Under the pieces are notes generated by a model, which ran no database searches, was not told the DNA's origin, and saw only the letters and a program-made list of their open reading frames with translations. From contig NZ_CP104067.1 in the NCBI RefSeq assembly GCF_026651875.1, positions 248,001 through 312,000 on the forward strand: a stretch of 64,000 nucleotides of DNA, given 5' to 3'. This document shows positions 14,950 through 24,504 of the stretch, one piece after another. A program made the translations under genes and the position numbers. The stretch comes from Alicyclobacillus fastidiosus (GTDB taxonomy: Bacteria; Bacillota; Bacilli; Alicyclobacillales; Alicyclobacillaceae). Each line of letters opens with the position of its first letter. Positions within the stretch are counted from its first letter, which is position 1.

Positions 14950-17314
14950 GGCGATTTCGAGCGTGGCAAGTGAAGAATGGCGAGAAGAACAGCAATACGT
15001 CGATCACGTGACAAGGCGTATCCACGAACGCGTCGACAGCTTACAAGCGGAGTTAGGTGGCGTCAAGGAAGAGGTTGTTCAGATTCGACGCAACTTTTGG
15101 GACGATGTCACCGTCAACCTGGGAAATGTCGACGATATCACGGAGACGCATTTCGCAATCCGCCAACAGGCGGAACTCCTCTCGGAACGAGAACGCCGAT
15201 ACACGAACGCACAGGGTGCGTTGAAGACCTTCGTGCGGCTGATGAGTTCACCGTTTTTCGGGCGAATCGACTTCGTGGAGCAAGGGGCGAAGGAGTCGGA
15301 ACGAATCTATATCGGAATCGGTTCGTTCCGCGACGAGGAAACGGATGAGTTCCTCGTCTACGATTGGCGGGCCCCGATATCCAGCCTCTACTATGATCAC
15401 ATCCCTGGGCCGGTCTCCTTTGAAGCGCCTGCGGGCGAGATTTACGGCGAGATGACGGGCAAGCGACAGTATGTGATTCGAAATGGAACGATTGAAGTGA
15501 TGTTCGATGCGGCCGTCACAATTGGAGACGAGTTGCTTATGCAGGCGCTTGGGCGCCACGCCGATACGCAGATGAAGAGCATCGTCGCCACGATTCAGCG
15601 GGAACAGAACGAAATCATTCGCAACGACACGTCGAGTATGCTCATCGTGCAAGGCGCGGCTGGAAGTGGCAAGACGTCTGCGGCCTTACAGCGCGTCGCC
15701 TACCTCTTATACAAGCACCGTGGATCGCTTGAGGCAGGTCAAATGGTCCTGTTTTCACCCAATCCGATGTTTAACAGCTATGTCTCGACAGTGCTGCCGG
15801 AGCTTGGCGAGGAGAACATGCAGCAAACGACTTTTCAGGATTATTTGCAGCACAGGTTGGGCCGGACCTTCGAATTGGAAGATCCGTTCGAGCACTTGGA
15901 ATACCTGTTGACCGAACAGGTGACGCCGTCGTATGAGACGCGGCTCGAGGGAATCCGCTTCAAGTCGACGCTCACATTTTCCGATGCGCTGCGCCGCTAT
16001 GCAGACCTTCTCTTGACCGATCACATGCTGTTCAAATCCGTGCGGTTTCGCGACAAGGTGGTCGTCTCCAGACAGGAGATCCGCGAGCGGTTCTACGCCT
16101 GCGAACCGTCCTTGAGAATGCACTTGCGCATGGAGCACCTGCGAAAGTGGGTCCTTGAACAAGTCGATGCATTTATCGAGGAAGAGCTACACGAGCATTG
16201 GGTCGAGGACGAAGTGGAGCTGTTGGATCACGAAGATTACCAGCGGGCCTACAATCAGGTTCGCCGCATGAAGGGTGGCACCGACGCGTCGTTTAACGAC
16301 TTCGACAAGGAGCGAGAGATCCTGTCGCGCATGGTGGTCAATCGTCGAATGGCAAAGGTGAAGCGCGCGGTCAAACGGTTGGCGTTTGTCGATGTGCGCG
16401 GTATCTACCGCCAGTTTTTCTCAAACGAAGCCCTGTTCGCAAACGTGTTTGAGCAGATTGAAACGCCATCTTGTTGGCGTGGGATCTGCCAGCAGACGGT
16501 CCAGCGCTTGGACGAACGAAAGCTCGCCTATGAGGACGCGACGCCGTTTCTCTATTTGAAGGAACTGATTCAGGGGATGGCTATCAACACGGCGGTGAAG
16601 CATCTGATCGTCGACGAGGCACAGGATTACTCCTTGTTGCAGCTAGAGGTTTTGCGGCGGTTATTTCCCCGCAGTCGGATGACTGCGCTTGGCGACCTGA
16701 ACCAGTCCGTGTTTGCACACGCGGCAGGACTTGGCAACGCGCGAGGGCTGGAGACGCTATATGGCGAAGAACGCACGCAGTTGGTGAAGTTGCGGCGAAG
16801 CTATCGCTCAACCGCGGAAATTGTCCGCTTTACGCGCGGGATGATAGCGGGCGGCGAAGATATCATCCCATTCGAGCGCAAGGGCAAAAAGCCGAGCGTA
16901 GTGGTCCTGGCGGGACGCACTAAGCACGATGAGCGAGTATTAGAAGAAGTAAAGTCGTTAGAGGCGAGTGGCTATTCGTCGATTGCAGTCATTTGCAAAA
17001 CCGCTCGCGAAAGCAAACTTGTGTACGACCAAATCGCAGACGCGTTGTCCGCCCATCTCATCAGCAAGGAAACCGCCACGTTTGTGCAGGGGATCGTCAT
17101 CATTCCCGCATACTTGGCGAAAGGTGTGGAGTTTGACGCGGTTGTCATCTACGACGGATCTGACGAGGTGTATCACCGCGAACTCGAGCGCCAACTGTTT
17201 TACACCGCGTGCACGCGCGCCATGCACGAGTTGCGCATCGTCGCGCCAGGTCGCCCGAGTCGGTTTATTACATCACAACAGGCCGACACCTATGCCGTTC
17301 ATGAGGTAAACTGA
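14939..17314 (+). CDS. helD: HelD, RNA polymerase-recycling UvrD-like ATPase
   Basis: A 791-residue superfamily 1 helicase-like protein of the Gram-positive HelD type, which removes stalled RNA polymerase from DNA. The N-terminal coiled-coil arm (about 10-60) has the EEWREEQQYVDHV start typical of HelD. Walker A GAAGSGKTS (about 239-247), Walker B LIVDEAQDY, the QSVFAHAAG and LRRSYRST motifs, and the C-terminal motif VIYDGSDEVYHRE...LFYTACTRA are all intact. The ATG at 14939 lacks a clear ribosome binding site; GTG at 14963 behind GAGGCG is an equally good start (783 residues). An AT-rich palindrome precedes it. Confidence 0.88.
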   Translation: MECEAISSVASEEWREEQQYVDHVTRRIHERVDSLQAELGGVKEEVVQIRRNFWDDVTVNLGNVDDITETHFAIRQQAELLSERERRYTNAQGALKTFVRLMSSPFFGRIDFVEQGAKESERIYIGIGSFRDEETDEFLVYDWRAPISSLYYDHIPGPVSFEAPAGEIYGEMTGKRQYVIRNGTIEVMFDAAVTIGDELLMQALGRHADTQMKSIVATIQREQNEIIRNDTSSMLIVQGAAGSGKTSAALQRVAYLLYKHRGSLEAGQMVLFSPNPMFNSYVSTVLPELGEENMQQTTFQDYLQHRLGRTFELEDPFEHLEYLLTEQVTPSYETRLEGIRFKSTLTFSDALRRYADLLLTDHMLFKSVRFRDKVVVSRQEIRERFYACEPSLRMHLRMEHLRKWVLEQVDAFIEEELHEHWVEDEVELLDHEDYQRAYNQVRRMKGGTDASFNDFDKEREILSRMVVNRRMAKVKRAVKRLAFVDVRGIYRQFFSNEALFANVFEQIETPSCWRGICQQTVQRLDERKLAYEDATPFLYLKELIQGMAINTAVKHLIVDEAQDYSLLQLEVLRRLFPRSRMTALGDLNQSVFAHAAGLGNARGLETLYGEERTQLVKLRRSYRSTAEIVRFTRGMIAGGEDIIPFERKGKKPSVVVLAGRTKHDERVLEEVKSLEASGYSSIAVICKTARESKLVYDQIADALSAHLISKETATFVQGIVIIPAYLAKGVEFDAVVIYDGSDEVYHRELERQLFYTACTRAMHELRIVAPGRPSRFITSQQADTYAVHEVN

Positions 17315-17344
17315 GCGGAAACGAAGGAAAGGGTGGGACACTAG

Positions 17345-17563
17345 GTGGATGAGGTTGTACTGGAAGGGCGCATTGTACGACTGGAGCCGATGGCAAAGCA
17401 TCACCAGCGCGCCACTGAACGCATCGGAGGCGTCCGCGAAGGCGTACTGAGAAAACACCGCGTTCTACCGAATGGCTTTATTCGAGATTCCGTCTATTTC
17501 AGCATTGTCGACGACGAGTGGCCGAGCGTGAAGAAACGGTTGGAATCGTACCTCATATCCTAG
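17345..17563 (+). pseudogene. GNAT (RimJ/RimL-type) acetyltransferase with internal deletion
   Basis: A 72-codon frame whose first residues (LEGRIVRLEPMAKHH) match the N-terminus and whose last 45 (QRATERIGGVREGVLRKHR, then GFIRDSVYFSIVDDEWPSVK) match the C-terminus of RimJ/RimL-like N-acetyltransferases, which normally run about 180-200 residues. The central part with most of the acetyl-CoA-binding motif A is absent, and the two ends are joined in frame near residue 18. This looks like a relic of an in-frame deletion and should be inactive. It starts at a GTG behind AGGTGG-like bases, 30 bases after helD. Confidence 0.75.
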
Positions 17564-17931
17564 GAAACGCCCGCGCATACAGAGCGCAACAAGGAACATC
17601 CAGCAGTGTGACCAAACCACGCAAACAGGGGCATACCGCGCGTCATACGGCTGTGCTCCTGTTTGTGTTTTCTTCGTCTGATGCTCGTTCCGCGAACTCG
17701 CCAAATTTTGCCTAGTTTCACGTTGTGCAGTCGTTTCACCGGAGCCATCCACCCTTCGAAGCGCGGAATACGGTGTGTATTTGGCGTCGCGGCATCCCAG
17801 TACTTGGCTTTGAGATGAGTTCTACTTACCCTTTCTCATTCCCACAAAGGATGTACAATAAAGATGAATGGGTTCGTTCGGGACTATGGATCGGGATGGA
17901 TGGTCCGAAATTGGCAGAGGGGGCCGTCGGC
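17564..17931. other. Intergenic region with a terminator and a probable promoter
   Basis: An imperfect inverted repeat (GCAAACAGG at 17621-17629 with CCTGTTTGT at 17658-17666, extended by a mismatched inner stem) followed by GTTTTC looks like a terminator for the helD/GNAT region. A -10-like TACAAT at 17854-17859 may start the yhaO-yhaN transcript. No other gene is supported, although several short frames are open. Confidence 0.5.
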
Positions 17932-19191
17932 GTGTTTCGTTTTATTCACTGTGCAGACATCCATTTGGACAGTCCGATGCGGGGGCTCCGATTTGTGGAC
18001 GACAGCGTCATCGACAGCGTGCGTGGTGCTACGCGCCGCGCACTCGAAAATCTCGTAGAGCTCTGTATTCAGGAGAAGGTCGATTTCCTCGTCATCGCGG
18101 GTGACGTGTTCGACGGGGATTGGGAGGATTATACGACTGGCTTGTTTTTCAATCGCTGCATGCAGAAGTTGGATGCGGCAGATATCCCCGTCTATTTAAT
18201 TCGCGGCAACCACGATGCAGCGAGCGTCCTCACTCGCCATTTGACGCTGCCCGGGAACGTGCGCGTCTTTTCCGAGCGCCATCCGGAAACGGTCCGTATC
18301 GACGCTCTCCAAGTCGCCGTGCACGGACAAAGTTTTGCGGTGCGAGATGTTACGGAAAACCTAGTACTCGGTTATCCGCAGGCTGTGCCGGGATATTTTA
18401 ACATTGGCATACTGCATACGGGACTGGCTGGGCGCGAGGGGCATGCCCGCTATGCGCCGTGCCAGCTCGATGACCTGCGGGCGCTGGGTTACAACTATTG
18501 GGCGCTCGGGCACATTCACCAGCCAGAAATCGTCTTGTCCGAGCCGTGGGTGGTTTACCCAGGGAACGTTCAGGGGCGGCACATTCGCGAAGCGGGTGAA
18601 CGGGGATGTGTGCTCGTGACGGTAGACGGTTCGGACGTCACGCTGGAACAAAAAGCGCTCGACGTCGTTCGGTGGCTCGAGGTGTCGTGCGATATTGAAG
18701 ATGTTCTCACACTGGGCGATGTGCTGCCCACCGTGAAGTCGGCGGTGGCACAGGCTGCCGCACCCCATCCTGGCATCCCTCTCTGTATGCGGATCGGGCT
18801 AAAAGGGTCCACACCTGCGCATCAGTTTCTCTATCAAGACGTCGAGCAGCTGACACATGAAATCGTGAACGCGGCACAGTGGGCTGTCAGTCAACCTGTG
18901 TATGTAGAGCGCGTCGCGGTTGCGCCAAACCATGCGGGAGCGGCATCGTTTTGCGCGGTTGGGCCGTCGGACAGTCTCACAGGTGTGCTGCAGGGCGTCG
19001 CGGAGGATAGAACACTGCAGACAGCACTTGCGGAACAACTGTCCTCTTGGCACCGTTTGTTGCTGGGACGAATGCAGGAACAGGACGCCCCGTCCCCGGT
19101 CGACGCGACAGACACGCGGGAGCTGGTCAGACAAGCCCTCATGGAGGTTACGGCTAGATTACAAGGGGGTGCAACGCGTGGAGATACGTGA
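17932..19191 (+). CDS. yhaO: YhaO-like metallophosphoesterase (DNA repair exonuclease)
   Basis: A 419-residue SbcD/Mre11-type nuclease subunit. GTG at 17932 with GAGGGGG 8 bases upstream is preferred over upstream in-frame codons, because the family begins directly with FRFIHCADIHLD. Calcineurin-like metal motifs: CADIHLD (about 6-12), GDVFDGD (about 47-53), GNHD (about 90) and GHIHQPE (about 192). A C-terminal capping region of about 150 residues presumably contacts the partner ATPase. It overlaps yhaN by 14 bases. Expected to form a nuclease/ATPase complex with YhaN that processes DNA ends. Confidence 0.85.
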   Translation: MFRFIHCADIHLDSPMRGLRFVDDSVIDSVRGATRRALENLVELCIQEKVDFLVIAGDVFDGDWEDYTTGLFFNRCMQKLDAADIPVYLIRGNHDAASVLTRHLTLPGNVRVFSERHPETVRIDALQVAVHGQSFAVRDVTENLVLGYPQAVPGYFNIGILHTGLAGREGHARYAPCQLDDLRALGYNYWALGHIHQPEIVLSEPWVVYPGNVQGRHIREAGERGCVLVTVDGSDVTLEQKALDVVRWLEVSCDIEDVLTLGDVLPTVKSAVAQAAAPHPGIPLCMRIGLKGSTPAHQFLYQDVEQLTHEIVNAAQWAVSQPVYVERVAVAPNHAGAASFCAVGPSDSLTGVLQGVAEDRTLQTALAEQLSSWHRLLLGRMQEQDAPSPVDATDTRELVRQALMEVTARLQGGATRGDT

Positions 19192-22100
19192 TCTTCAACT
19201 CCGATCGATCGCTCAATTTGAGGAGTTGAGCCTGCAGCTAGGAAAGGGTCTCCACGTGCTCTACGGACCCAACGAAACGGGCAAGAGCACGCTCCTTCAG
19301 CTCTTGGTCGACCTGCTCTTTGGCGGCACGCCAGAAGTACGCGACTGGTATGACTCGCAGTCGAGAATGGCCGCGACCATCGTCCGAGGTGAGTCTATCT
19401 ACGATCTGCGGAGGAAACGATATCGCGCACAACTGGTGGAAATTGATGAGGACGAGCGTCCATTTGCAGGGGATTTTAGCTTGAACTGGCTCGCAATGGA
19501 GCGGGATCGATATATACAGCTGTTTGGGTTCGATCACGCTCGTCTTCGCACCGGCGGTCAAAGCCTGCTTGAGAGCGATGGCGACCTCGGCATCACGCTG
19601 TTTGAAACTGGCAGTGGCTTGGCCCACGTCAAGCAATTGATGGAGCGTTATCGGAATCAACTCGGTGAGTTGTTCCACCCCGGAATGCGCGCAAATTCTA
19701 CAGCCAAGCTGAACCGCGCACTGCGCGACTACCAGGCGTCGCGTACCGCCATCCGCAACCTAGCGTTGCGGCCGCAGTCCTGGCTCGCGCAAGAGGCTTT
19801 GGTCAAGGGGATTGAATCCCAAGTCGCGGCCATCCGCGACGAACTCGCACAACTGCGCAGGTCGCTCTTGCGGATGGAGCGGATTCGGCGCAATCTCCCG
19901 TTGTTCCAGCAGCGGCATAGCATCCTCGAACAACTGGCGGCGTCAAAGGACGTGCCTTTGTTGTCGCCACAGGAGGAAGAGTCCATCCTGGAGGACCTTG
20001 CAGAGGCGGTTCGACTGCGGGCCGAGGAGGTCTTGGAGGCGGAGGCCTTGATGCGAGAACGAGCAGCGCTGTCCGCGATGTCGATTGACGAACAGGTGCT
20101 TTTTGTCGCGTCAGATCTCGAGCGTCTTCGCGATGGCTTTGGTGTCTATCAATCCGCGTGTGAAGAGGTCATCCGACTAGATCAGTCCGTGCAGTCACTC
20201 GAACGGGAAGTGACGAAAGCCAAACGCGACGTGTTGCTAGACCACGCGATGGACGACATCCTGGCCCTGCGAATCCCCTTTGAACGCCGTCAGCGGTTGG
20301 AGGCGCTTGCGCGCGAGTATGGGGAAGCGTTGGCGGATCGGAAGGTCATCGAGCGGGATCTTCGTGAGCTGGAGTCTGACCAGGCGGTGCGCCGAGGTGC
20401 ACTTGAACGGATTGGGGAAATTCCCGATATCGCGGCACTACGAGAGCAAATGAACGCCTGGCGAACGAGGGGGATCTCCGCGTTGCGCGTCGAAGCGCTG
20501 CGGGACAAGTGGTCGGACCGCCGTGCGGCGTTGGAGAGGCGGTTGGCGGAGCAGTCCTTGTGGAAAGGCAGCCTGGACGACGTCTTGCATCTCCCCATTC
20601 CCTTCCCACAGACCACTGCGCAGTATAGTGCGCGGTATCAGGAACTATTTGAACAGAAGAGCGCCAAGGAACGCCAACTTGAACAACTGAGCGCGTCGGT
20701 GGAACGTGAGCGCGCGGAACTAGACAAACTTGAGGCGGTAGGTTCAGTGCCTGCGGAGGACGACTTGCAAACTGCGCGAGAGCACCGTGATCGCGGGTGG
20801 CAACTCGTGAAACAAGTCCTTCACCGCCCCGGCCAATTGACGCTGGAGGGTGCCGCCTACGCCAAGGACTGGGAATCGCTAGAGGAGGCGTACGAGCGTG
20901 CGGTCACAGAGGCCGATGAAACGGTAGACCGGTTGCGCCGGGAGGCGGATAGAGTGGCGAAAAAGGCTGAATTGACCGCCCAGATGACCACCGATCTCAG
21001 CCTTCAAAAGTCCTTGCTAGAACAATTGCAAGATTTGCAGTCGCAGTTGTCGCAGTGCTCGCGCGAATGGGCGGACGAATGGGCGCCCGCAGGTATCGTT
21101 CCGAAATCGCCCGGCGAGATGCAGGCGTGGACGCAACAGTGGCTTGTTCCGATCCGGCGCGAAATCGAGGAATTGCATCAGCTTCAGCTTGAGATGGACC
21201 GGGAAATGAAGGCGGTCGACGACGTACAAACGCGCCTGGAGCAGTGGCGGAACTTTTACGGAATCGCCATACCAGAGCACCTCGTGCTCCTGGATGACCA
21301 ATTGACGTTTGTCGATAAGCAGCTGGTGACCTTTGAACGCGCGACTGGGGAATACAGAACGTTGGTCGATGCCCTGGCAGAGGCAGAGCGAAAATACACA
21401 AGTCGGCTGGCGGAAAAGCGGGCATCCGACGCGATGTTGTCAAACCTCGAGGAAGCCTACAGAGAACTAAGGAAGAAGTATCGACATTTGCCTGAGGATC
21501 TCACGCACGTCCGTTCGTATCTGGTGGCCTTTGAGGAATTCGTCCTCGTGTATGACAACTGGCGTCAGCAATGTGCGCGAATCGAGCAAACAGAGCAGAT
21601 TATTCGCGAGTTCGAGGCCTCGGTGCTGAGTGTCGCGCGGACACTTGGAACGCATGGGACAGATGCGCAAAGCTTTGACCGTGCACAAGTAATCGAGTTG
21701 TACCAGCGCTTGCAGCGCCGATTGACGGCTGCGGTGGAAGCCAAACAGGCAGCGGCACAACAACGGCGCCTGATCGAAGCGCAGGAAGAGCGCCTCGAGA
21801 AAATCCGTTCTGCTATCGCAAGAAGGGAATTGTCGTTGGCGGTGTGGCGGGATGGCCTAGAGGCCAAAGATGACGCTTTACTGAGACAGGCGATTGAACA
21901 GTCGAGGGCAAAGCGTCAGGCAGAACAGCGCCTGGTCGACGTCGAAGCGTCGATTTTGGCGACCGGGGACGGTCACAGCCTCGCCGAGTTGATGGAAGAG
22001 TGGCAGTCGGTCGCCGATGTCGATTCCTTGCCGGCTCAGATTGCCGAGGTCCACGAGCGGATGACGTCGCTTGAACATCAGTTAGACGAGGCTCAGGTGA

Positions 22101-22720
22101 AGCTCGGCGAACAGCAACAGGTGTTTCGACAAATGGACGGGTCTGCCACGGATGTCGCAGAAGCGGCACAACAAGCGGCGTTGGCGGCGGAAGAGGTAGG
22201 GCGCTACTGGGACGAAGTCGTTCGCACGCAGACGAACCTCACCCTTCTCGAGGAGGCGCTCATACGGTACCGGAATGAGAGCCAAAATGGCGTCTTGCAA
22301 TTGGCTTCTGAACGGTTTTCGCGCATGACTCTAGGGCGCTATCAGGGCATCGACCTGGACGACGATCCGGCTGCACCGCGGATTTTGGCCCTTCATCGCG
22401 ACGGTGACCGACGTACCTTTGCACAGTTGAGCGATGGCACTGTCGACCAACTGCACTTTGCGCTGCGATTGGCCTTTTTAGAGGCACAGGCCGGTTCCGG
22501 AACCCCGCTGCCGCCACTGATCATGGACGATGTACTCGTGCATTTTGACGACGAGCGCGCGCGAGTGACGATGGAGATTCTCGACGAGTTGGCGAACGAC
22601 GTTCAAATTTTGTACTTTACCCACCACCGGCACTTGGTGGACGACGTGATGCCAAAGCTTTCGACGACGCACGTGAAGACGTATGAATTGTCACAGATGA
22701 TCCGGTATCGGCAGGGGTGA
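19178..22720 (+). CDS. yhaN: YhaN-like SMC/Rad50-type ATPase
   Basis: A 1180-residue protein with split ATPase lobes. Walker A GPNETGKST (about 29-37) is at the N-terminus. The ABC-like signature LSDGTVDQLHFALRLAF and Walker B/D-loop LIMDDVLVHFDDE lie at the C-terminus (about 1085-1125). Between them is roughly 850 residues of charged, Glu/Arg/Gln-rich heptad sequence that should form a coiled coil. GTG at 19178 follows AAGGGGG at 8 bases. The B. subtilis counterpart is, from memory, near 960 residues, so the coiled coil is longer here. Partner of YhaO; the next gene starts 4 bases after its stop. Confidence 0.85.
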   Translation: MEIRDLQLRSIAQFEELSLQLGKGLHVLYGPNETGKSTLLQLLVDLLFGGTPEVRDWYDSQSRMAATIVRGESIYDLRRKRYRAQLVEIDEDERPFAGDFSLNWLAMERDRYIQLFGFDHARLRTGGQSLLESDGDLGITLFETGSGLAHVKQLMERYRNQLGELFHPGMRANSTAKLNRALRDYQASRTAIRNLALRPQSWLAQEALVKGIESQVAAIRDELAQLRRSLLRMERIRRNLPLFQQRHSILEQLAASKDVPLLSPQEEESILEDLAEAVRLRAEEVLEAEALMRERAALSAMSIDEQVLFVASDLERLRDGFGVYQSACEEVIRLDQSVQSLEREVTKAKRDVLLDHAMDDILALRIPFERRQRLEALAREYGEALADRKVIERDLRELESDQAVRRGALERIGEIPDIAALREQMNAWRTRGISALRVEALRDKWSDRRAALERRLAEQSLWKGSLDDVLHLPIPFPQTTAQYSARYQELFEQKSAKERQLEQLSASVERERAELDKLEAVGSVPAEDDLQTAREHRDRGWQLVKQVLHRPGQLTLEGAAYAKDWESLEEAYERAVTEADETVDRLRREADRVAKKAELTAQMTTDLSLQKSLLEQLQDLQSQLSQCSREWADEWAPAGIVPKSPGEMQAWTQQWLVPIRREIEELHQLQLEMDREMKAVDDVQTRLEQWRNFYGIAIPEHLVLLDDQLTFVDKQLVTFERATGEYRTLVDALAEAERKYTSRLAEKRASDAMLSNLEEAYRELRKKYRHLPEDLTHVRSYLVAFEEFVLVYDNWRQQCARIEQTEQIIREFEASVLSVARTLGTHGTDAQSFDRAQVIELYQRLQRRLTAAVEAKQAAAQQRRLIEAQEERLEKIRSAIARRELSLAVWRDGLEAKDDALLRQAIEQSRAKRQAEQRLVDVEASILATGDGHSLAELMEEWQSVADVDSLPAQIAEVHERMTSLEHQLDEAQVKLGEQQQVFRQMDGSATDVAEAAQQAALAAEEVGRYWDEVVRTQTNLTLLEEALIRYRNESQNGVLQLASERFSRMTLGRYQGIDLDDDPAAPRILALHRDGDRRTFAQLSDGTVDQLHFALRLAFLEAQAGSGTPLPPLIMDDVLVHFDDERARVTMEILDELANDVQILYFTHHRHLVDDVMPKLSTTHVKTYELSQMIRYRQG

Positions 22721-22724
22721 TACG

Positions 22725-23363
22725 ATGTTGATTTACTTATTTCGCCACGGACAGACGGTTTACAATGCGGACGGCGAGCGATTTTGCGGCTCGTCGGACG
22801 TCGGACTCACCGCGCTGGGGTGGCAACAAGTGAGAGAGAGCGCCACATTGGTTCGGGATGCACAAATTTCTAAGATATTTCATTCGGGTTTACGCAGGTC
22901 GTACGAGACCGCATCCGCTATTGCAGAGTTACATCCGCAACTTACGACTAAGTCGTTTGTCGAGGTACCTTCGTTTCGAGAAGTCGGATTCGGCGTGTTT
23001 GAGGGACTGACGCGAGCCGAGGCGGCGAAAATGTATCCGGACGTGTACGCAAATTGGCTCGTCCGCCCAGAAGAAGTGAGGATTCCGGAGGGAGAGGACC
23101 TTCGCGAGCGGCAGGCGGAGGTTTTAGCGGAGTTTCGCACGATAGCGGCGACCAACCAATCAGAGGACATCGCCATCGTGGCGCACAACACCATCAATCG
23201 CCTTTTGCTTGCAGCGCTGATGGGAGCTGACGCTGGGGCGTATCGCACACTCGTTCAGAGAAACGCATGCTTGAACGTCATTGAGATCACTGAGAATCAG
23301 GATGTGCGCATTCACGCTATCAATGTGGTGCCAGAGGTACCAGTGGCGGCGCCCGTCATGTAA
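22725..23363 (+). CDS. Histidine phosphatase family protein (phosphoglycerate mutase-like)
   Basis: A 212-residue histidine phosphatase. Catalytic RHGQT at residues 7-11, the conserved second His in VAHNTIN (about 155), HSGLRRSYETA (about 46-56) and GVFEGLT are as in the cofactor-dependent phosphoglycerate mutase/CobC/PhoE superfamily. It starts 4 bases after the yhaN stop and is likely cotranscribed. Members act on diverse phosphoesters, so the substrate is open; true glycolytic mutases are longer. Confidence 0.85.
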   Translation: MLIYLFRHGQTVYNADGERFCGSSDVGLTALGWQQVRESATLVRDAQISKIFHSGLRRSYETASAIAELHPQLTTKSFVEVPSFREVGFGVFEGLTRAEAAKMYPDVYANWLVRPEEVRIPEGEDLRERQAEVLAEFRTIAATNQSEDIAIVAHNTINRLLLAALMGADAGAYRTLVQRNACLNVIEITENQDVRIHAINVVPEVPVAAPVM

Positions 23364-23382
23364 ACGGCTTATTTTCGCTGTC

Positions 23383-23402
23383 GTTTAGAGCGTGTTCTAA
23401 AC
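23383..23402. promoter_or_regulatory. Perfect inverted repeat between the phosphatase and glucokinase genes
   Basis: GTTTAGA (23383-23389), 6 bases, TCTAAAC (23396-23402). It is not followed by T residues, so it looks more like a protein-binding site than a terminator. A -10-like TAAAAT lies downstream near 23424. Confidence 0.35.
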
Positions 23403-23519
23403 ATCGAAGACGCGCCTTGTGTGGTAAAATACCGTCAAGAAATCGACAAACATCAATACTCGAAGTGATGGTCCACCTGAACTTGAGAGCAGGCTGGCAT
23501 GTGAGAGAGGAACGTTAGG

Positions 23520-24443
23520 ATGGCTGAGCAAGTAGCGTTGGGCATAGATGTGGGTGGAACAAATGTGAAAGTCGCTTTTGTGAAAGAAGATGGAACTGTA
23601 TTGGCGCAGGGTTCCATCCCGACGGATCCGGAACGTGGCCCGGAGCAGTTCGCCACTGGGGTTGCCGAGTACGCGAAAGCGCTGGCAGATGACCATCGCC
23701 TGCCGTGGGAGAGTGTGTTCGGTGCGGGCGTCGGCCTAGCCGGCTTTCTGGATGTGGAGAAAGGTTGGATTGAGGAATCGGTCAATCTTCACTGGTACGA
23801 CGTCCCAATGGGGGAGTTGCTGGAGAAAGCGTTGGGCAAGCCGGTTCGGATGGACAATGATGCGAACGTTGCGGCCCTGGGTGAAGTGTGGCTAGGTGCT
23901 GGGCGTTCCTCGCGAACTGCACTGTGTATCACGCTCGGAACCGGTGTGGGTGCTGGAATTGTGATCGACGGTCGCATACACCGCGGCGTGTCGACGATGG
24001 CGGGGGAAATCGGCCACATTCAAATCAAGAACGACGGTGAGCTGTGCAATTGCGGCCATCGCGGTTGTCTCGAGACGTTGTCGTCGGCAACGGCTTTAGT
24101 GCGCCATGCAAAAGAAGCGGGACTCGTCGGTCAATCAGGGGATTTAACAGCAAAAGAAGTGTTCGATCTCGCCGATGCCGGCAACACAGTCGCCCAGTCG
24201 GTGGTTGCGGACATGATTCGCTGGCTGGCTTTAGGCATCTCCGTCGGCGCCAATCTCCTGAATCCGGATGTCATCGTCATCGCGGGCGGTGTCGTCAATG
24301 CGGGCGACTCTTTGATCGAGCCACTTCGAGCGGCCTTCCAAGAAGAAGCGCTTCTGCGCGTGGCTCGCGCTTGCAACATCGTTCCGGCGACACTCGGTTC
24401 GCAGGCGGGCGTCCTCGGGGCCGCGCGACTCGTGTTTCAGTGA
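23520..24443 (+). CDS. glcK: Glucokinase (ROK family)
   Basis: A 307-residue ROK-family sugar kinase. Phosphate-binding DVGGTNVKVAF lies at the N-terminus, the sugar-binding block ends in EIGH (residues about 161-164), and the zinc motif CNCGHRGCLE (about 175-184) is followed by LLNPDVIVIAGGV. Unlike the xylR product there is no DNA-binding domain, so it is a kinase that phosphorylates glucose on entry to glycolysis. GAGAGGAACG precedes the ATG. Length and motifs match Bacillus GlcK. Confidence 0.9.
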   Translation: MAEQVALGIDVGGTNVKVAFVKEDGTVLAQGSIPTDPERGPEQFATGVAEYAKALADDHRLPWESVFGAGVGLAGFLDVEKGWIEESVNLHWYDVPMGELLEKALGKPVRMDNDANVAALGEVWLGAGRSSRTALCITLGTGVGAGIVIDGRIHRGVSTMAGEIGHIQIKNDGELCNCGHRGCLETLSSATALVRHAKEAGLVGQSGDLTAKEVFDLADAGNTVAQSVVADMIRWLALGISVGANLLNPDVIVIAGGVVNAGDSLIEPLRAAFQEEALLRVARACNIVPATLGSQAGVLGAARLVFQ

Positions 24444-24471
24444 GTGATGGCGATTTGCACATACAGAATGC

Positions 24472-24499
24472 CAGGTCGGGCGCAGGGACGCCCGACCTG
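24472..24499. terminator. Bidirectional terminator between glcK and ykuS
   Basis: An 11-bp stem CAGGTCGGGCG (24472-24482) with CGCCCGACCTG (24489-24499) between two convergent genes. Confidence 0.75.
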
Positions 24500-24504
24500 T
24501 TTGG

